From: Clostridiales bacterium UBA1728
GTDB lineage: Bacteria > Bacillota > Clostridia > Oscillospirales > Oscillospiraceae
Direction: 5' to 3'
Assembly: GCA_002315975.1 (NCBI GenBank)
Contig: DCIK01000005.1
Location: forward strand, 1 to 32,912
Length of the DNA stretch: 32,912 nucleotides
Shown here in pieces: positions 6,527 through 15,366 of the stretch. Position 1 is the first letter of the stretch; every line of letters begins with the position of its first letter. The notes under the pieces were generated by a model. The model was not told the DNA's origin, made no database searches, and worked only from the letters and a program-made list of their open reading frames with translations. Position numbers and translations under genes: made by a program.

Positions 6527-7503
6527 GGTGCCACCGCCTGCCGTACACGCTCGATGCGGGGCGCAAGCGCGGAAAACGCCTCGCAGGAGAGAGCCTGCGC
6601 CCCGTCGCTGAGGGCGTGGAGCGGGTCGTTGTGCACCTCGATGAGCAGCCCGTCCGCCCCGGCGGCCGCGGCCGCAAGCGCCACGGAGGGCACTAAAGAT
6701 GCCTTCCCGGTGGCGTGGCTGGGGTCTGCCACCACGGGCAGATGGCTCAGCTCCTTCAGCAGAGGGACGGCGGACAGGTCGAAGCAGTTGCGGGTATAGT
6801 CGTCAAAGCTTCGGATGCCCCGCTCGCAGAGGATTACATTGGGATTCCCGGCGGAGAGAATGTATTCGGCGCTCAGCAGCAGCTCCCGGACGGTGGCGGA
6901 CATCCCGCGCTTGAGCAGGATGGGCTTCATGGTGGCGGCAGCCTCCCGGAGAAGGTCATAGTTCTGCATATTGCGTGCGCCGATCTGCAGAATGTCAATA
7001 TCGTCAAAAAGCTCCAGCTCCCGTACACCCATGACCTCGCTGCACAGGGGCAGCCCGGTTTCGCGCTTGGCCAGCGACAGCAGCCGCAGACCCTCCTCCC
7101 GGAGACCCCCAAAGGCATAGGGCGAGGTGCGGGGCTTATAGGCACCGCCCCGGAGGAGCGTTGCCCCGGCGGCCTTCACGCTCCTTGCTATGGCGAGAAG
7201 CTGCTCCTCGCTCTCCACGGAGCAGGGCCCCGCGCAGAGAAGAAAGGCACCGCCGCCCACAGAGGCAGAGCCCATGTGCACCACGCTGTCCTCTTGCTGA
7301 TGGGAGCGGGAGGCATAGCGGTAGGGCTCCTGCTCGCCCACCACGCTCGCCACGGCGGCAAAGCGGGTGAGCACGGCGGAATCTATGGAAAGGGGACCGT
7401 TGACCACCACGCTGCCCTGCCGCAGGGTGTAATCCGCCTTTTCGGAATCGAGAAAGCGCAGCAGCGGAGAGGAATCAAAGCCCGATCTGAGAGTAATGAT
7501 CAT
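6523..7503 (-). CDS. aroF: DAHP synthase (3-deoxy-7-phosphoheptulonate synthase), type I beta
   Basis: Condenses PEP and erythrose 4-phosphate, the committed step of the shikimate pathway; first gene of the aro operon. I start at ATG 7503 (326 aa); an upstream extension to a TTG at 7539 adds 12 unconserved residues. Residues 1-70 form the ferredoxin-like N-terminal domain typical of the Thermotoga/Bacillus enzymes and often the site of feedback control. The barrel follows: AGPCSVES (91-98), LRGGAYKPRTSPYAF (117-131), GARNMQNYDLL, LLKRGMSAT, CERGIRSFDDYTRN, VADPSHATGK and IEVHNDP. No mutase is fused, although a separate chorismate mutase lies in the operon, so allosteric control by an associated mutase is possible (inference). 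Confidence 0.95.
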   Translation of the reverse strand: MIITLRSGFDSSPLLRFLDSEKADYTLRQGSVVVNGPLSIDSAVLTRFAAVASVVGEQEPYRYASRSHQQEDSVVHMGSASVGGGAFLLCAGPCSVESEEQLLAIARSVKAAGATLLRGGAYKPRTSPYAFGGLREEGLRLLSLAKRETGLPLCSEVMGVRELELFDDIDILQIGARNMQNYDLLREAAATMKPILLKRGMSATVRELLLSAEYILSAGNPNVILCERGIRSFDDYTRNCFDLSAVPLLKELSHLPVVADPSHATGKASLVPSVALAAAAAGADGLLIEVHNDPLHALSDGAQALSCEAFSALAPRIERVRQAVAP

Positions 7504-7606
7504 TTTTCTGTCCTGCCTTGGAACACAATTATTCATCAAACAGTATACAACGCCTTTTGGGAAATGTACAGGCTTTGTTTGTCCTCAAAAGCGAAAAAAC
7601 GCCATA

Positions 7607-7612
7607 ATTATA
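7607..7612 (-). promoter_or_regulatory. Candidate -10 element for the aro operon
   Basis: A perfect TATAAT on the minus strand, about 105 bp upstream of the aroF start, in the AT-rich divergent region 7504-7712. The -35 is weak (TCGTAA at 17 bp). The leader from here to aroF shows no T-box, no leader peptide rich in aromatic residues and no clear terminator/antiterminator pair. Confidence 0.35.
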
Positions 7613-7643
7613 TAGGTATCGACGAAAAATTACGAAAACCCCC

Positions 7644-7673
7644 TTGACAAAAGCACATATATCGTGCCAATAT
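7644..7673 (+). promoter_or_regulatory. Candidate promoter for the trmH-dprA-topA operon
   Basis: Perfect TTGACA at 7644-7649 with an imperfect -10, CAATAT, at 7668-7673 (18-bp spacer). It lies about 40 bp upstream of the start at 7713 in the divergent intergenic region shared with the aro operon. The -35 is strong and the -10 weak. Confidence 0.4.
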
Positions 7674-7712
7674 TTTAGGAAATATAAACTGATTAGCTGG
7701 GAGAGCACTGCC

Positions 7713-8471
7713 ATGGAAACCATCACCTCGCGCAAAAACGCCCTCATTCGCCACTTTCGCTCTCTCGGAGAGGAGCGGAGCTACCGCCGCAAAAGCGGGG
7801 AGTATCTCTGCGATGGGCTCAAGCAGCTGCGGGAGGCACTGGACAATGGCGTGGACATCAGCCATGTGCTCTGCACTGCCGCCACCGCCGGCGAAATCCC
7901 CCCGGGGCTGAGCGCAAGTCTGGTGGACGAGGAGCTGCTGCGCTATGTCTCCCCGCTGGAAAACAGCCCCGGCCCGGTGTTCAGCGTGAGGATGAACGCC
8001 GCCGCTCTTCCGGAAAAGCCGGAGCGGGTGCTGGTGCTGGAGAATGTGCAGGATCCGGGCAATGTGGGTACGGTGCTGCGTACCGCTGCCGCCTTCGGCA
8101 TTGAGCTGGTGGTGCTCTGCGGCGAGTGCGCCGACCCCTATAACCCCAAGACCGTCCGCTCCACCATGGGCGCCATGTTCCGCCAGCGCTTTGTGTCCAT
8201 GAGCCGTCAGGAGCTGACGGCAAAGCTGCGGGAATGGGCGCTGCCCCTCTACGGCGCTGCCCTCAGCAGCAGGGCAAAAGACATTGGCGAATTTAACCTG
8301 TCCCGCTGCGCCGTGGCCGTGGGCAACGAGGGGCACGGCCTCAGCAGGGAATTTTTGGCGGAGTGCGCCGGGGAGCTGATCATCCCCATGGCGCCCGACA
8401 GCGAATCGCTGAACGCTGCCGTTGCGGCAAGCGTGATCATGTGGGAGATGAGCAGACAGAGCAGGGGGTGA
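7713..8471 (+). CDS. TrmH-family RNA 2'-O-methyltransferase (RlmB-like)
   Basis: SPOUT-fold, SAM-dependent ribose methyltransferase, probably acting on 23S rRNA (RlmB/TsnR-like). The 252 aa start at ATG 7713, with GGGAG 9 nt upstream; an upstream TTG at 7644 would fall on the -35 element and add unconserved residues. The N-terminal part (about 1-100) resembles the L30e-like substrate-binding domain (SGEYLCDGLKQLREAL). The catalytic half has the three family motifs: NVQDPGNVGTVLRTAAAFGI, AVAVGNEGHGLS and IPMAPDSESLNAAVAASVIMWEM. The exact RNA target cannot be read from sequence. It is the first gene of a co-directional run with dprA, only 4 nt before the next start. Confidence 0.9.
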   Translation: METITSRKNALIRHFRSLGEERSYRRKSGEYLCDGLKQLREALDNGVDISHVLCTAATAGEIPPGLSASLVDEELLRYVSPLENSPGPVFSVRMNAAALPEKPERVLVLENVQDPGNVGTVLRTAAAFGIELVVLCGECADPYNPKTVRSTMGAMFRQRFVSMSRQELTAKLREWALPLYGAALSSRAKDIGEFNLSRCAVAVGNEGHGLSREFLAECAGELIIPMAPDSESLNAAVAASVIMWEMSRQSRG

Positions 8472-8475
8472 GCGC

Positions 8476-9696
8476 GTGGCAGCACTGAAATACTGGGTAT
8501 GGCTCTCCTCCATGAAGGGACTCAGCGCCCGGGGTGCCAAGGCGGTCATCGATGCCCTTGGGGGGCCGCTGGAGGTATATTTCGCCTCCAGGGAGACCTA
8601 TGATACCATAGAGGGTCTCAGCGAAAAGGACAAAGCGCTGCTTTCCGACAAAAGCACGGCCAATGCCAGTCGAATCCTGGCGGAGTGCCGGGATAGGGGC
8701 ATTCGCATTCTCACCGCCCGCGATGCCGACTATCCCCAGCGGCTGAACCAGCTCTACGATGCGCCTCAGGTGCTCTATGTCCGGGGGCATATGCCCGCCG
8801 TGGACGAGGCACCGACCATCGCCATCGTGGGAACCCGCAGTGCCAGTCCCTACGGGGAGAAGGTATCTGCCGATCTGGGCTATGCCCTCGGCAAGGCCGG
8901 AGCCATTGTGGTCACGGGTATGGCCAAGGGCAACGATGCCGCCGCAGCCCGGGGTGCCCTGATGGCCGGGGGCAGCGTCATCGGCATATTGGGTACGCCC
9001 ATCAATGTGGACTACCCCGCGGAGAGCGCAGCACTCATTCGGGATGTGGCCGCCGTGGGCTGCATACTCAGCGAGTATCCGCCCGGAAAGGGGCCGGCCA
9101 ACTTTCCCCGGCGCAACCGCATTCTCAGCGGCCTGTGCAACGGCGTGTGCGTCACGGAAGCGCCCGAAAAAAGCGGTGCTCTCATCACCGCCTCCTATGC
9201 CTTGGAGCAGGGGCGCGACATCTTCGCCGTCCCCGGCAACATCGACAGTCCCAACAGCGCCGGCTGCAATACCCTTTTGAAGGAGGGCGCAAGGCTGGTG
9301 TGCTCCGGGGAGGACATTTTAGAGGAGTATGCTTCCCTCTACAGCCTGAAGCTGCCGGCGGAAAAGAGCGAGCGTCCCTACGAGCTGCAAAAATCAGCGG
9401 TTGACAAGGAGCGGACAATCGCTTATATTGACGGGGAAAAAGAACCGGAGCCGACACCGGAGCCCATTCCGGAGCCGGAACCCCCGAAAAAATCCGTGGA
9501 GGATCTCTTCGGCGGCACCACCCTCGACCAGCAGACCATCCTGCGCCTGCTCTGGGAAGGGGAGAAGCAGGCCGACGAGCTTATCGCCGCCACGGGCTTC
9601 TCTGCCGCCAAAACCATGGCGGAGCTGACGCTGTTAAGCATCCGCGGTCTGGTAATCTCCAGACCCGGCAAACGATATGTGTTGAAGAATAAGTGA
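8476..9696 (+). CDS. dprA: DNA processing protein DprA
   Basis: Binds incoming single-stranded DNA and loads RecA during natural transformation. 406 aa from GTG 8476, with GGGGGTGAG just upstream. An N-terminal helical/SAM-like part (about 1-75) precedes the Rossmann-like domain: IAIVGTRSASPYG, VVTGMAKGNDAAAARGAL, VIGILGTPINVDYPAES, ILSEYPPGKGPANFPRRNRILSGL, EKSGALITASYALEQGRDIFAVPGNID and NTLLKEGA. A Pro/Glu-rich linker (EPEPTPEPIPEPEPPKK) leads to a C-terminal winged-helix domain (LDQQTILRLLW...ISRPGKRYVL). The His commonly seen in 'GIDAAAHRGAL' is Ala here. The gene sits between trmH and topA, the usual dprA-topA pairing in Firmicutes. Confidence 0.95.
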   Translation: MAALKYWVWLSSMKGLSARGAKAVIDALGGPLEVYFASRETYDTIEGLSEKDKALLSDKSTANASRILAECRDRGIRILTARDADYPQRLNQLYDAPQVLYVRGHMPAVDEAPTIAIVGTRSASPYGEKVSADLGYALGKAGAIVVTGMAKGNDAAAARGALMAGGSVIGILGTPINVDYPAESAALIRDVAAVGCILSEYPPGKGPANFPRRNRILSGLCNGVCVTEAPEKSGALITASYALEQGRDIFAVPGNIDSPNSAGCNTLLKEGARLVCSGEDILEEYASLYSLKLPAEKSERPYELQKSAVDKERTIAYIDGEKEPEPTPEPIPEPEPPKKSVEDLFGGTTLDQQTILRLLWEGEKQADELIAATGFSAAKTMAELTLLSIRGLVISRPGKRYVLKNK

Positions 9697-9702
9697 GGAC
9701 TT

Positions 9703-12072
9703 ATGGCAGCAAAAAACGATCTGGTCATTGTGGAGTCTCCCGCAAAGGCCAAGACTATTGAGAAATATCTGGGCAGCGGCTACAAGGTTGTTGCCAGCAT
9801 GGGCCATCTCCGTGACCTGCCCAAGAGCAAGCTGGGCGTGGACATTGAAAACGGCTTTGAGCCCAACTATATCCCCGTGCCCGGTCGGGAGGATGTGATC
9901 GACGATCTGAAGAAGCGTGCCAAGGCCGCCAGGACCGTCTATCTGGCCACCGACCCTGACCGCGAGGGTGAAGCCATCTCCTGGCACCTGATGGAGCTGC
10001 TGGAGCTGGACCCCAAAAAAGCGCGGCGGGTCACCTTTAACGAGATTACCAAGACCGTGGTGCTCTCCTCCATCGCCGCCCCCCGGGACATTGACCAGAA
10101 TCTGGTGGATGCCCAGCAGGCACGCCGCATTCTCGACCGCATTGTGGGCTACAAGCTCTCGCCCCTGCTCTGGAAGAAGATGAAGCGGGGTCTCTCCGCA
10201 GGCCGCGTCCAGTCCGCCGCATTGCGGCTGGTGCTGGATCGGGAGCGGGAAATCCGTGCCTTCACCCCCGAGGAATACTGGCATCTGGACGCAAAGCTCT
10301 CCCGCAGCGATTCCGAGACCACCATGTCCGTCCGCTACTACGGCGACGGCGAGAAAAAGCGGGAGCTCCACAGCGAGGAGGAGGTCAACGCCGTCTGCGC
10401 GGATGTGGAGAACGCCCCCTGGACGGTGCACTCCGTCAAGCGCGGAGAGCGCCAGCGGAGCCCCTCGCCGCCCTTCATCACTTCTACTCTCCAGCAGGAG
10501 GCCAGCCGCCGGCTGAATATGCCTCCCCGCCGCACCATGAGCGTGGCCCAGCAGCTCTACGAGGGCGTGGACATTGAGGGACGCGGCACGGTGGGTCTTA
10601 TCACCTATATGCGTACCGACTCCCTCCGTCTCTCCGAGGATGCTCTGGCCGCTGCGGCCGGCTATATCCGGGAGCGCTACGGCGAGGCCTACTATCCCGG
10701 CAAGCCCCGCACCTTCAAGACCAAGGCCGGGGCCCAGGACGCCCACGAGGCCATTCGTCCCAGCGATGTGCGCCTCTCTCCCGAGGTGGTGCGGAAAGAC
10801 TTAACTGCCGAGCAGTATCGGCTCTACCGGCTCATCTGGGGTCGTTTTACCGCCTGCCAGATGTCCAACGCCGTCTACGATAATGTGGCGGTGGATGCGG
10901 AATGCGCCAGGCACCACTTCCGCGCCAGCTACAGCGAGCTTAAGTTCCCCGGCTATACCGCCGTTTACGAGGAAAAGAGCGACGAGGAGGACGAGGAGGT
11001 TCAGAAGAAGCCCCTGCCCAATCTGCAGGAGGGCGAGAGCCTGAGACTGCGGAAGCTGGAGCGGGAGCAGCAGTTCACCACGCCCCCCGCCCGCTTCACC
11101 GAGGCCACCCTCATCCGTGCCATGGAGGAAAAGGGCATAGGCCGCCCCTCCACCTACGCGCCCACCATCTCCAACATCACCGGCAAGGAGTATGTGGCCA
11201 AGGAAGGGAAATATCTCAAAATCACCTCTCTGGGCGAGACCATCACCGACAAGTTCATGGAGAGCTACTTCCCCGACATTGTGGATCTGAAGTTCACCGC
11301 CCACATGGAGGAGCGGCTGGACAAGGTGGAGGAGGGCGAGCTCCCCTGGAAGCAGGTGCTGGAGGACTTCTACGACGGCTTTGATTCCGAGCTTACCAAG
11401 GCCGAGGCCTCGCTGGAGGGAGCCCACATCAAGGTGCCCGACGAGGTCACGGAGGAAGTCTGCGATCTCTGCGGCAGAAAGCTGGTGGTCAAGTCCGGCC
11501 GCTTTGGCCGCTTCCTAGCCTGCCCCGGCTTCCCGGAGTGCAGCTTTACCAAGCCCATCGTGGTGGAGATGCCCGGCAAGTGCCCCAAGTGCGGCAGCCG
11601 CATCCTCAAGCGCACCTCCAAGAAGGGCTACACCTACTATGCCTGCGAGAAGGTCAGCGGCAAGGAGGAGCAGAGCTGCGACTTCATGACCTGGGACGTG
11701 CCCGTGAAGGAAAACTGCCCCGAGTGCGGCAAGACCCTCTTCAAGCTCTCCGGCAAGGGCAGCCGCAAGAGCTTCTGCATCAATGACCAGTGCTCCAACT
11801 TCCTGCCCGAGGACAAGCGCGGCTACCGCAAAAAGCCCGCTGCCGCCGCAGAGGAGAGCGGCGAGACTGCCGAGACTGCCGAGCAGAGCGCCGAGGAGAC
11901 CAAGTCTGTCGCCAGGCCCGGCAGAACTGCGAAAACCACCAAGACTACAAAGACCACCAAGTCTGCAAATACCACCAAGACCGCCAAAACCGCAAAAACC
12001 GCCAAGGCTGCGGCGGAGGAAAATACAGAGACCCCCAAGCGGGGCAGAAAGCCGAAGGTGAAGGATGCATAA
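9703..12072 (+). CDS. topA: DNA topoisomerase I with zinc ribbons and a Lys/Thr/Ala-rich tail
   Basis: Relaxes negative supercoils by transient single-strand cleavage. 789 aa. The TOPRIM domain is at the N-terminus (VIVESPAKAKTIEKYLG, then DPDREGEAISWH); the active-site Tyr302 lies in GLITYMRTDS. Three Cys4 zinc-ribbon modules begin near residues 587 (CDLC...CPGFPEC), 627 (CPKC...C) and 672 (CPEC...CINDQC). After about residue 705 comes a low-complexity tail with AKTTKTTKTTK and TAKTAKTAKA repeats, ending in PKRGRKPKVKDA. The tail is probably a non-specific DNA-binding extension, and its last segment resembles an AT-hook. The tail DNA is repetitive and so likely to vary in length between strains. 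trmFO starts 8 bp inside its 3' end. Confidence 0.97.
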   Translation: MAAKNDLVIVESPAKAKTIEKYLGSGYKVVASMGHLRDLPKSKLGVDIENGFEPNYIPVPGREDVIDDLKKRAKAARTVYLATDPDREGEAISWHLMELLELDPKKARRVTFNEITKTVVLSSIAAPRDIDQNLVDAQQARRILDRIVGYKLSPLLWKKMKRGLSAGRVQSAALRLVLDREREIRAFTPEEYWHLDAKLSRSDSETTMSVRYYGDGEKKRELHSEEEVNAVCADVENAPWTVHSVKRGERQRSPSPPFITSTLQQEASRRLNMPPRRTMSVAQQLYEGVDIEGRGTVGLITYMRTDSLRLSEDALAAAAGYIRERYGEAYYPGKPRTFKTKAGAQDAHEAIRPSDVRLSPEVVRKDLTAEQYRLYRLIWGRFTACQMSNAVYDNVAVDAECARHHFRASYSELKFPGYTAVYEEKSDEEDEEVQKKPLPNLQEGESLRLRKLEREQQFTTPPARFTEATLIRAMEEKGIGRPSTYAPTISNITGKEYVAKEGKYLKITSLGETITDKFMESYFPDIVDLKFTAHMEERLDKVEEGELPWKQVLEDFYDGFDSELTKAEASLEGAHIKVPDEVTEEVCDLCGRKLVVKSGRFGRFLACPGFPECSFTKPIVVEMPGKCPKCGSRILKRTSKKGYTYYACEKVSGKEEQSCDFMTWDVPVKENCPECGKTLFKLSGKGSRKSFCINDQCSNFLPEDKRGYRKKPAAAAEESGETAETAEQSAEETKSVARPGRTAKTTKTTKTTKSANTTKTAKTAKTAKAAAEENTETPKRGRKPKVKDA

Positions 12073-13384
12073 AGTAACCGTTGTGGGTGCCGGTCTGGCC
12101 GGCAGCGAGGCGGCGTGGCAGCTGGCCATCCGCGGCATTGACGTGACCATTATCGAGATGCGTCCGGGCAAAAGCTCCCCGGTGCACGTCTCTCCCTATT
12201 TTGCCGAGCTGGTCTGCTCCAACTCCCTGCGCAGCGACGAGCTCACCAACGCCGTGGGTCTGCTGAAGGAGGAGCTGCGGCGCACCGGCAGTCTCATCAT
12301 GCGCTGCGCCGATGAGCACCGGGTTGCCGCCGGCGGTGCGCTGGCGGTAGACCGCGAGGGCTTTGCCATGGCCGTTACTGAGGCGCTGCGCTCTCATCCC
12401 AATGTCCATGTGATCGAGCAGGAGTGCACCGACTTCCCTGAGGGAGAGGTTATCATCGCCTCCGGCCCCCTCACCAGCGATACCCTGGCCGATAAAATCG
12501 CTTTCCGCACCGGCGGCGACGGGCTGCACTTCTTCGATGCGGTGGCGCCCATCGTCACGCTGGAGAGCGTGGATCAGGACAGCGCCTTCTTCGCCTCCCG
12601 CTATGATAAGGGCACGGCGGATTATGTAAACTGCCCCATGACCGAGGAGGAGTATACCGCCTTCTGGAAGGAGCTTATTTCCGCCCGGGAGGCCAATGTC
12701 CACGGCTTTGAGGACAGCGGCGTTTTCGAGGGCTGTATGCCCGTGGAGGTCATGGCTCGCCGGGGCATCGACACATTGCGCTACGGCCCCATGAAGCCCG
12801 TGGGACTGAAGGACCCCCGCAGCGGCGAGGAGCCCTATGCGGTGGTGCAGCTCCGGCAGGACAATGCCGACGGAACGCTCTACAATTTAGTGGGCTTCCA
12901 GACCCATCTGGCCTTTGGCGAGCAGAAGCGGGTGTTCTCCATGATCCCCGCTCTGAAGAATGCCGAGTTTGTCCGCTACGGTGTGATGCACCGCAATACC
13001 TACATCAATTCCCCCGGCGTGCTGGATCGCTACTACCGGCTCATCGGCGAGGAGCGCATTTCCTTTGCCGGCCAGATGACCGGTGTGGAGGGCTATGTGG
13101 AGTCCTGCGCCTCCGGTATGCTGGTGGGTCTGGAGACCGCCGCACGGCTGCTGGGCATGGAACCCATAAACTTCCCCCAGGAGACCGCCATCGGTGCGCT
13201 GGGTCTCTATGTGAGCCGGGGCAGCGTGGGCGACTTCCAGCCCATGAACATCAACTTCGGCATCATCACGCCTCTGGACTATCGGGTCAAGGGCAAGCGC
13301 AACAAGAATGCGGAGATTTCCCGCCGCTCCCTTGAACTCATTGATGAGATGGTGAAAGGAGAGGTCTGGTCATGCGTATCCTGA
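12065..13384 (+). CDS. trmFO: TrmFO, folate/FAD-dependent tRNA (uracil-54-C5)-methyltransferase
   Basis: Makes ribothymidine at position 54 of tRNA using methylenetetrahydrofolate and FADH2, the Gram-positive alternative to SAM-dependent TrmA. 439 aa, a normal length. The N-terminal FAD loop is VVGAGLAGSEAAWQLA. Further family segments are IIEMRPGKSSPVH, FAELVCSNSLRSDELTNAVGLLKEELR, VNCPMTEEEYTAFW, FEGCMPVEVMARRGIDTLRYGPMKPVGL, GFQTHLAFGEQKRVF and a C-terminal FAD contact region (GQMTGVEGYVESCASG). It overlaps topA by 8 bp and plsX by 13 bp, so the three are translationally coupled. topA next to trmFO (gid) is a common Firmicutes arrangement. Confidence 0.96.
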   Translation: MHKVTVVGAGLAGSEAAWQLAIRGIDVTIIEMRPGKSSPVHVSPYFAELVCSNSLRSDELTNAVGLLKEELRRTGSLIMRCADEHRVAAGGALAVDREGFAMAVTEALRSHPNVHVIEQECTDFPEGEVIIASGPLTSDTLADKIAFRTGGDGLHFFDAVAPIVTLESVDQDSAFFASRYDKGTADYVNCPMTEEEYTAFWKELISAREANVHGFEDSGVFEGCMPVEVMARRGIDTLRYGPMKPVGLKDPRSGEEPYAVVQLRQDNADGTLYNLVGFQTHLAFGEQKRVFSMIPALKNAEFVRYGVMHRNTYINSPGVLDRYYRLIGEERISFAGQMTGVEGYVESCASGMLVGLETAARLLGMEPINFPQETAIGALGLYVSRGSVGDFQPMNINFGIITPLDYRVKGKRNKNAEISRRSLELIDEMVKGEVWSCVS

Positions 13385-14400
13385 TTGATGCCATGGGCGG
13401 CGACAATGCGCCCGAAGCCATCGTGAAGGGTGCGGTGCTGGCCTCTAAGGAATACAACGCCGAGCTGATCCTTGTGGGCAGGGAGGAGAAGATCAACGCC
13501 CTCCTCAAGGCCGAGGGCTGCCCCATCGGCGGCAGAGTCTCCGTGGTCAACGCGGAGGAGGAGATCACCATGGAGGATGATCCCGCCACCGCCGTGCGGA
13601 GGAAGAAGGATTCCTCCATGAGCGTGATGCTCAATATGCTCTCCCGGGGGGAGGGCGATGCGGCCATCTCCGCCGGCAGCAGCGGCGCTCTTCTCAGCGG
13701 CGCCACGCTGATCGCACGCCGGATTCCCGGTGTCCGCCGGGCCTGCTTTGCCCCTGTGATTCCCAACGGGAAGAACGGGGTGCTGCTTGTAGACAGCGGT
13801 GCCAACTGCGAGTGCACCGGCGAATACCTGCTGCAGTTTGCCTATCTGGGTCATATCTATGCCCGCGAGATTCTCGGCATAGCCTCTCCCCGGGTGGGGC
13901 TTCTGAACATCGGCACCGAGGACAGCAAGGGCGGCGAGCTGCAGAAGTCCGCCTTTGCGCTGCTGCGTGCCGAGCACGAGGCGGGCAGACTGAACTTTGT
14001 GGGCAATGTGGAGAGCAGCCAGTTCTTCGGCGATGTCTGCGATGTGCTGGTGGCCGACGGCTTCAGCGGCAATGTGCTGCTCAAGGGCATTGAGGGCACC
14101 GCAAAGTTCCTCATGTCCAAGCTCAAGGAGACCTTTACCAAGAGCGGCAAGAACAAGCTGGCCGCCCTGATGATCATGAACGATATGTCCGAGCTCAAAA
14201 AGCTGCTGGACTCCTCCGAGGCGGGCGGAACGCCGATTTTGGGACTTCGCAAAAATGTCATCAAAATCCACGGCTCCAGCGATGAGCGCGCGGTGGTGTC
14301 CGCTGTCCGGCAGGCCATCCGCTGCACGGAAAGCAATGTGGTGGGCTGCGTGGAAAGAAACATTCAATATATGCGCATGAAAAATACGCAGGAAGAATAA
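13372..14400 (+). CDS. plsX: Phosphate acyltransferase PlsX
   Basis: Makes acyl-phosphate from acyl-ACP for the PlsX/PlsY route to lysophosphatidic acid; a peripheral membrane enzyme. 342 aa. The N-terminus IDAMGGDNAPEAIVKGAVLA is diagnostic, followed by AISAGSSGALLSGA, LVDSGANCECTGEYLLQFA, GLLNIGTEDSKGGEL, FVGNVESSQFFGDVCDVLVADGFSGNVLLKGIEG and a C-terminal GLRKNVIKIHGSSDERAV. It overlaps trmFO by 13 bp, and acpP, its likely substrate carrier, follows after 13 nt containing AGGAGA. The plsX-acpP-rnc-smc order is a conserved gene string, although fab genes are not inserted here. Confidence 0.96.
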   Translation: MRILIDAMGGDNAPEAIVKGAVLASKEYNAELILVGREEKINALLKAEGCPIGGRVSVVNAEEEITMEDDPATAVRRKKDSSMSVMLNMLSRGEGDAAISAGSSGALLSGATLIARRIPGVRRACFAPVIPNGKNGVLLVDSGANCECTGEYLLQFAYLGHIYAREILGIASPRVGLLNIGTEDSKGGELQKSAFALLRAEHEAGRLNFVGNVESSQFFGDVCDVLVADGFSGNVLLKGIEGTAKFLMSKLKETFTKSGKNKLAALMIMNDMSELKKLLDSSEAGGTPILGLRKNVIKIHGSSDERAVVSAVRQAIRCTESNVVGCVERNIQYMRMKNTQEE

Positions 14401-14413
14401 AGGAGACAAAAAC

Positions 14414-14647
14414 ATGGTACTGGAAAAAATTCTGGATATGGTGGCCGAGCAGTTCCTGCTGGATCGCAACGAGATTTCTGCCGACACCGCTTTCGTGGCC
14501 GATCTGGGCGCCGACTCTCTGGATGTGGTGGAGCTGACCATGGCACTGGAGGAGGAGTTCTCCCTGCCTGATACCCCCGAGGACGCTCTCGCCGATATCG
14601 TCACCATCGGCGATCTGGCCAACTATGTGACCAGGGCCATGGAGTAA
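14414..14647 (+). CDS. acpP: Acyl carrier protein
   Basis: Carries acyl chains on a phosphopantetheine arm in fatty-acid and phospholipid synthesis. 77 aa, acidic, with the attachment Ser35 in the canonical LGADSLDVVEL motif followed by an acidic helix (MALEEEFSLPDTPEDA). Its placement after plsX and 1 nt before rnc supports the fatty-acid ACP rather than a polyketide or dlt-type carrier. The ribosome site AGGAGA lies about 7 nt before ATG 14414. Confidence 0.95.
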   Translation: MVLEKILDMVAEQFLLDRNEISADTAFVADLGADSLDVVELTMALEEEFSLPDTPEDALADIVTIGDLANYVTRAME

Positions 14648-14648
14648 G

Positions 14649-15335
14649 ATGACCGCTCTGGAAGAAAAAATCGGCTATTGCTTCCGGGATTCCCAGCTGC
14701 TTCGCACGGCGCTGACCCACTCCTCCTTTGCCAACGAGAGCAACGGTGCCGCGGTCTGCAACGAGCGGCTGGAGTTTCTGGGCGACAGCGTTCTGGGCTT
14801 CACCGTGGCCGATGCCCTCTATCGGCGCTACGGGAATATGCCCGAGGGACGCATGACCCGGCTGCGCAGCGAGCTGGTCTGCGAGCAGTCGCTGCATCAG
14901 GTGGCTGTGTCGTTGGAGCTGGGACGCTTTATCCGGCTGGGCAAGGGCATGGATCACAACGGTGGCCGGGAGCGCCCCTCCATATTGGCAGATGCCGTGG
15001 AGGCGCTCATTGCCGCCATCTATATGGATGGCGGCTACGCCGAGGCAAAAAAGTTCATCGACGAGAGGCTGCTCTTCCAACTGGGAGAGAAGGAGCCTCT
15101 CTACTTCAGCGATGCCAAAACCGCCCTGCAGGAGCTGGTACAGCAGCAGAGCGGGCAGATTCTCAGCTATGAGCTGCTCTCCGAGTCCGGCCCCGACCAC
15201 CTGAAAACCTTCAGCGTGGAGGTGCTGCTCAACGGTAAGGCCATCGGCACCGGCATCGGTCACTCCAAGAAGGAGGCCGAGCAGGCCGCCGCCGCAGTGG
15301 CGCTCAAGGAAATGAGCGCTGAGCAATCGGGATGA
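14649..15335 (+). CDS. rnc: Ribonuclease III
   Basis: Cleaves double-stranded RNA in rRNA maturation and mRNA turnover. 228 aa, normal length. The endonuclease domain (1-150) has ERLEFLGDSVL (39-49; Glu42 and Asp46 as metal ligands) and LADAVEALIAAIYMDGG (Asp115 and Glu118). The double-stranded RNA-binding domain spans about 155-224 (DAKTALQELVQQQ...GIGHSKKEAEQAAAAVAL). It starts 1 nt after acpP. It is followed by a palindromic repeat instead of running straight into the next gene. Confidence 0.96.
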   Translation: MTALEEKIGYCFRDSQLLRTALTHSSFANESNGAAVCNERLEFLGDSVLGFTVADALYRRYGNMPEGRMTRLRSELVCEQSLHQVAVSLELGRFIRLGKGMDHNGGRERPSILADAVEALIAAIYMDGGYAEAKKFIDERLLFQLGEKEPLYFSDAKTALQELVQQQSGQILSYELLSESGPDHLKTFSVEVLLNGKAIGTGIGHSKKEAEQAAAAVALKEMSAEQSG

Positions 15336-15366
15336 AGGGTTTCGACACATTGCACATAAAGATCAG

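Noticed and set aside
7644..7712. TTG start extending the TrmH-like protein upstream
   Set aside because: It coincides with a TTGACA -35 element and the added residues are not family-like; ATG 7713 has a GGGAG site.
8940..8970. DprA lacking the His of the GIDAAAHRGAL motif as a sign of inactivation
   Set aside because: Ala at this site appears in other Clostridia DprA proteins as I recall them, and all other DprA motifs and the winged-helix domain are intact.
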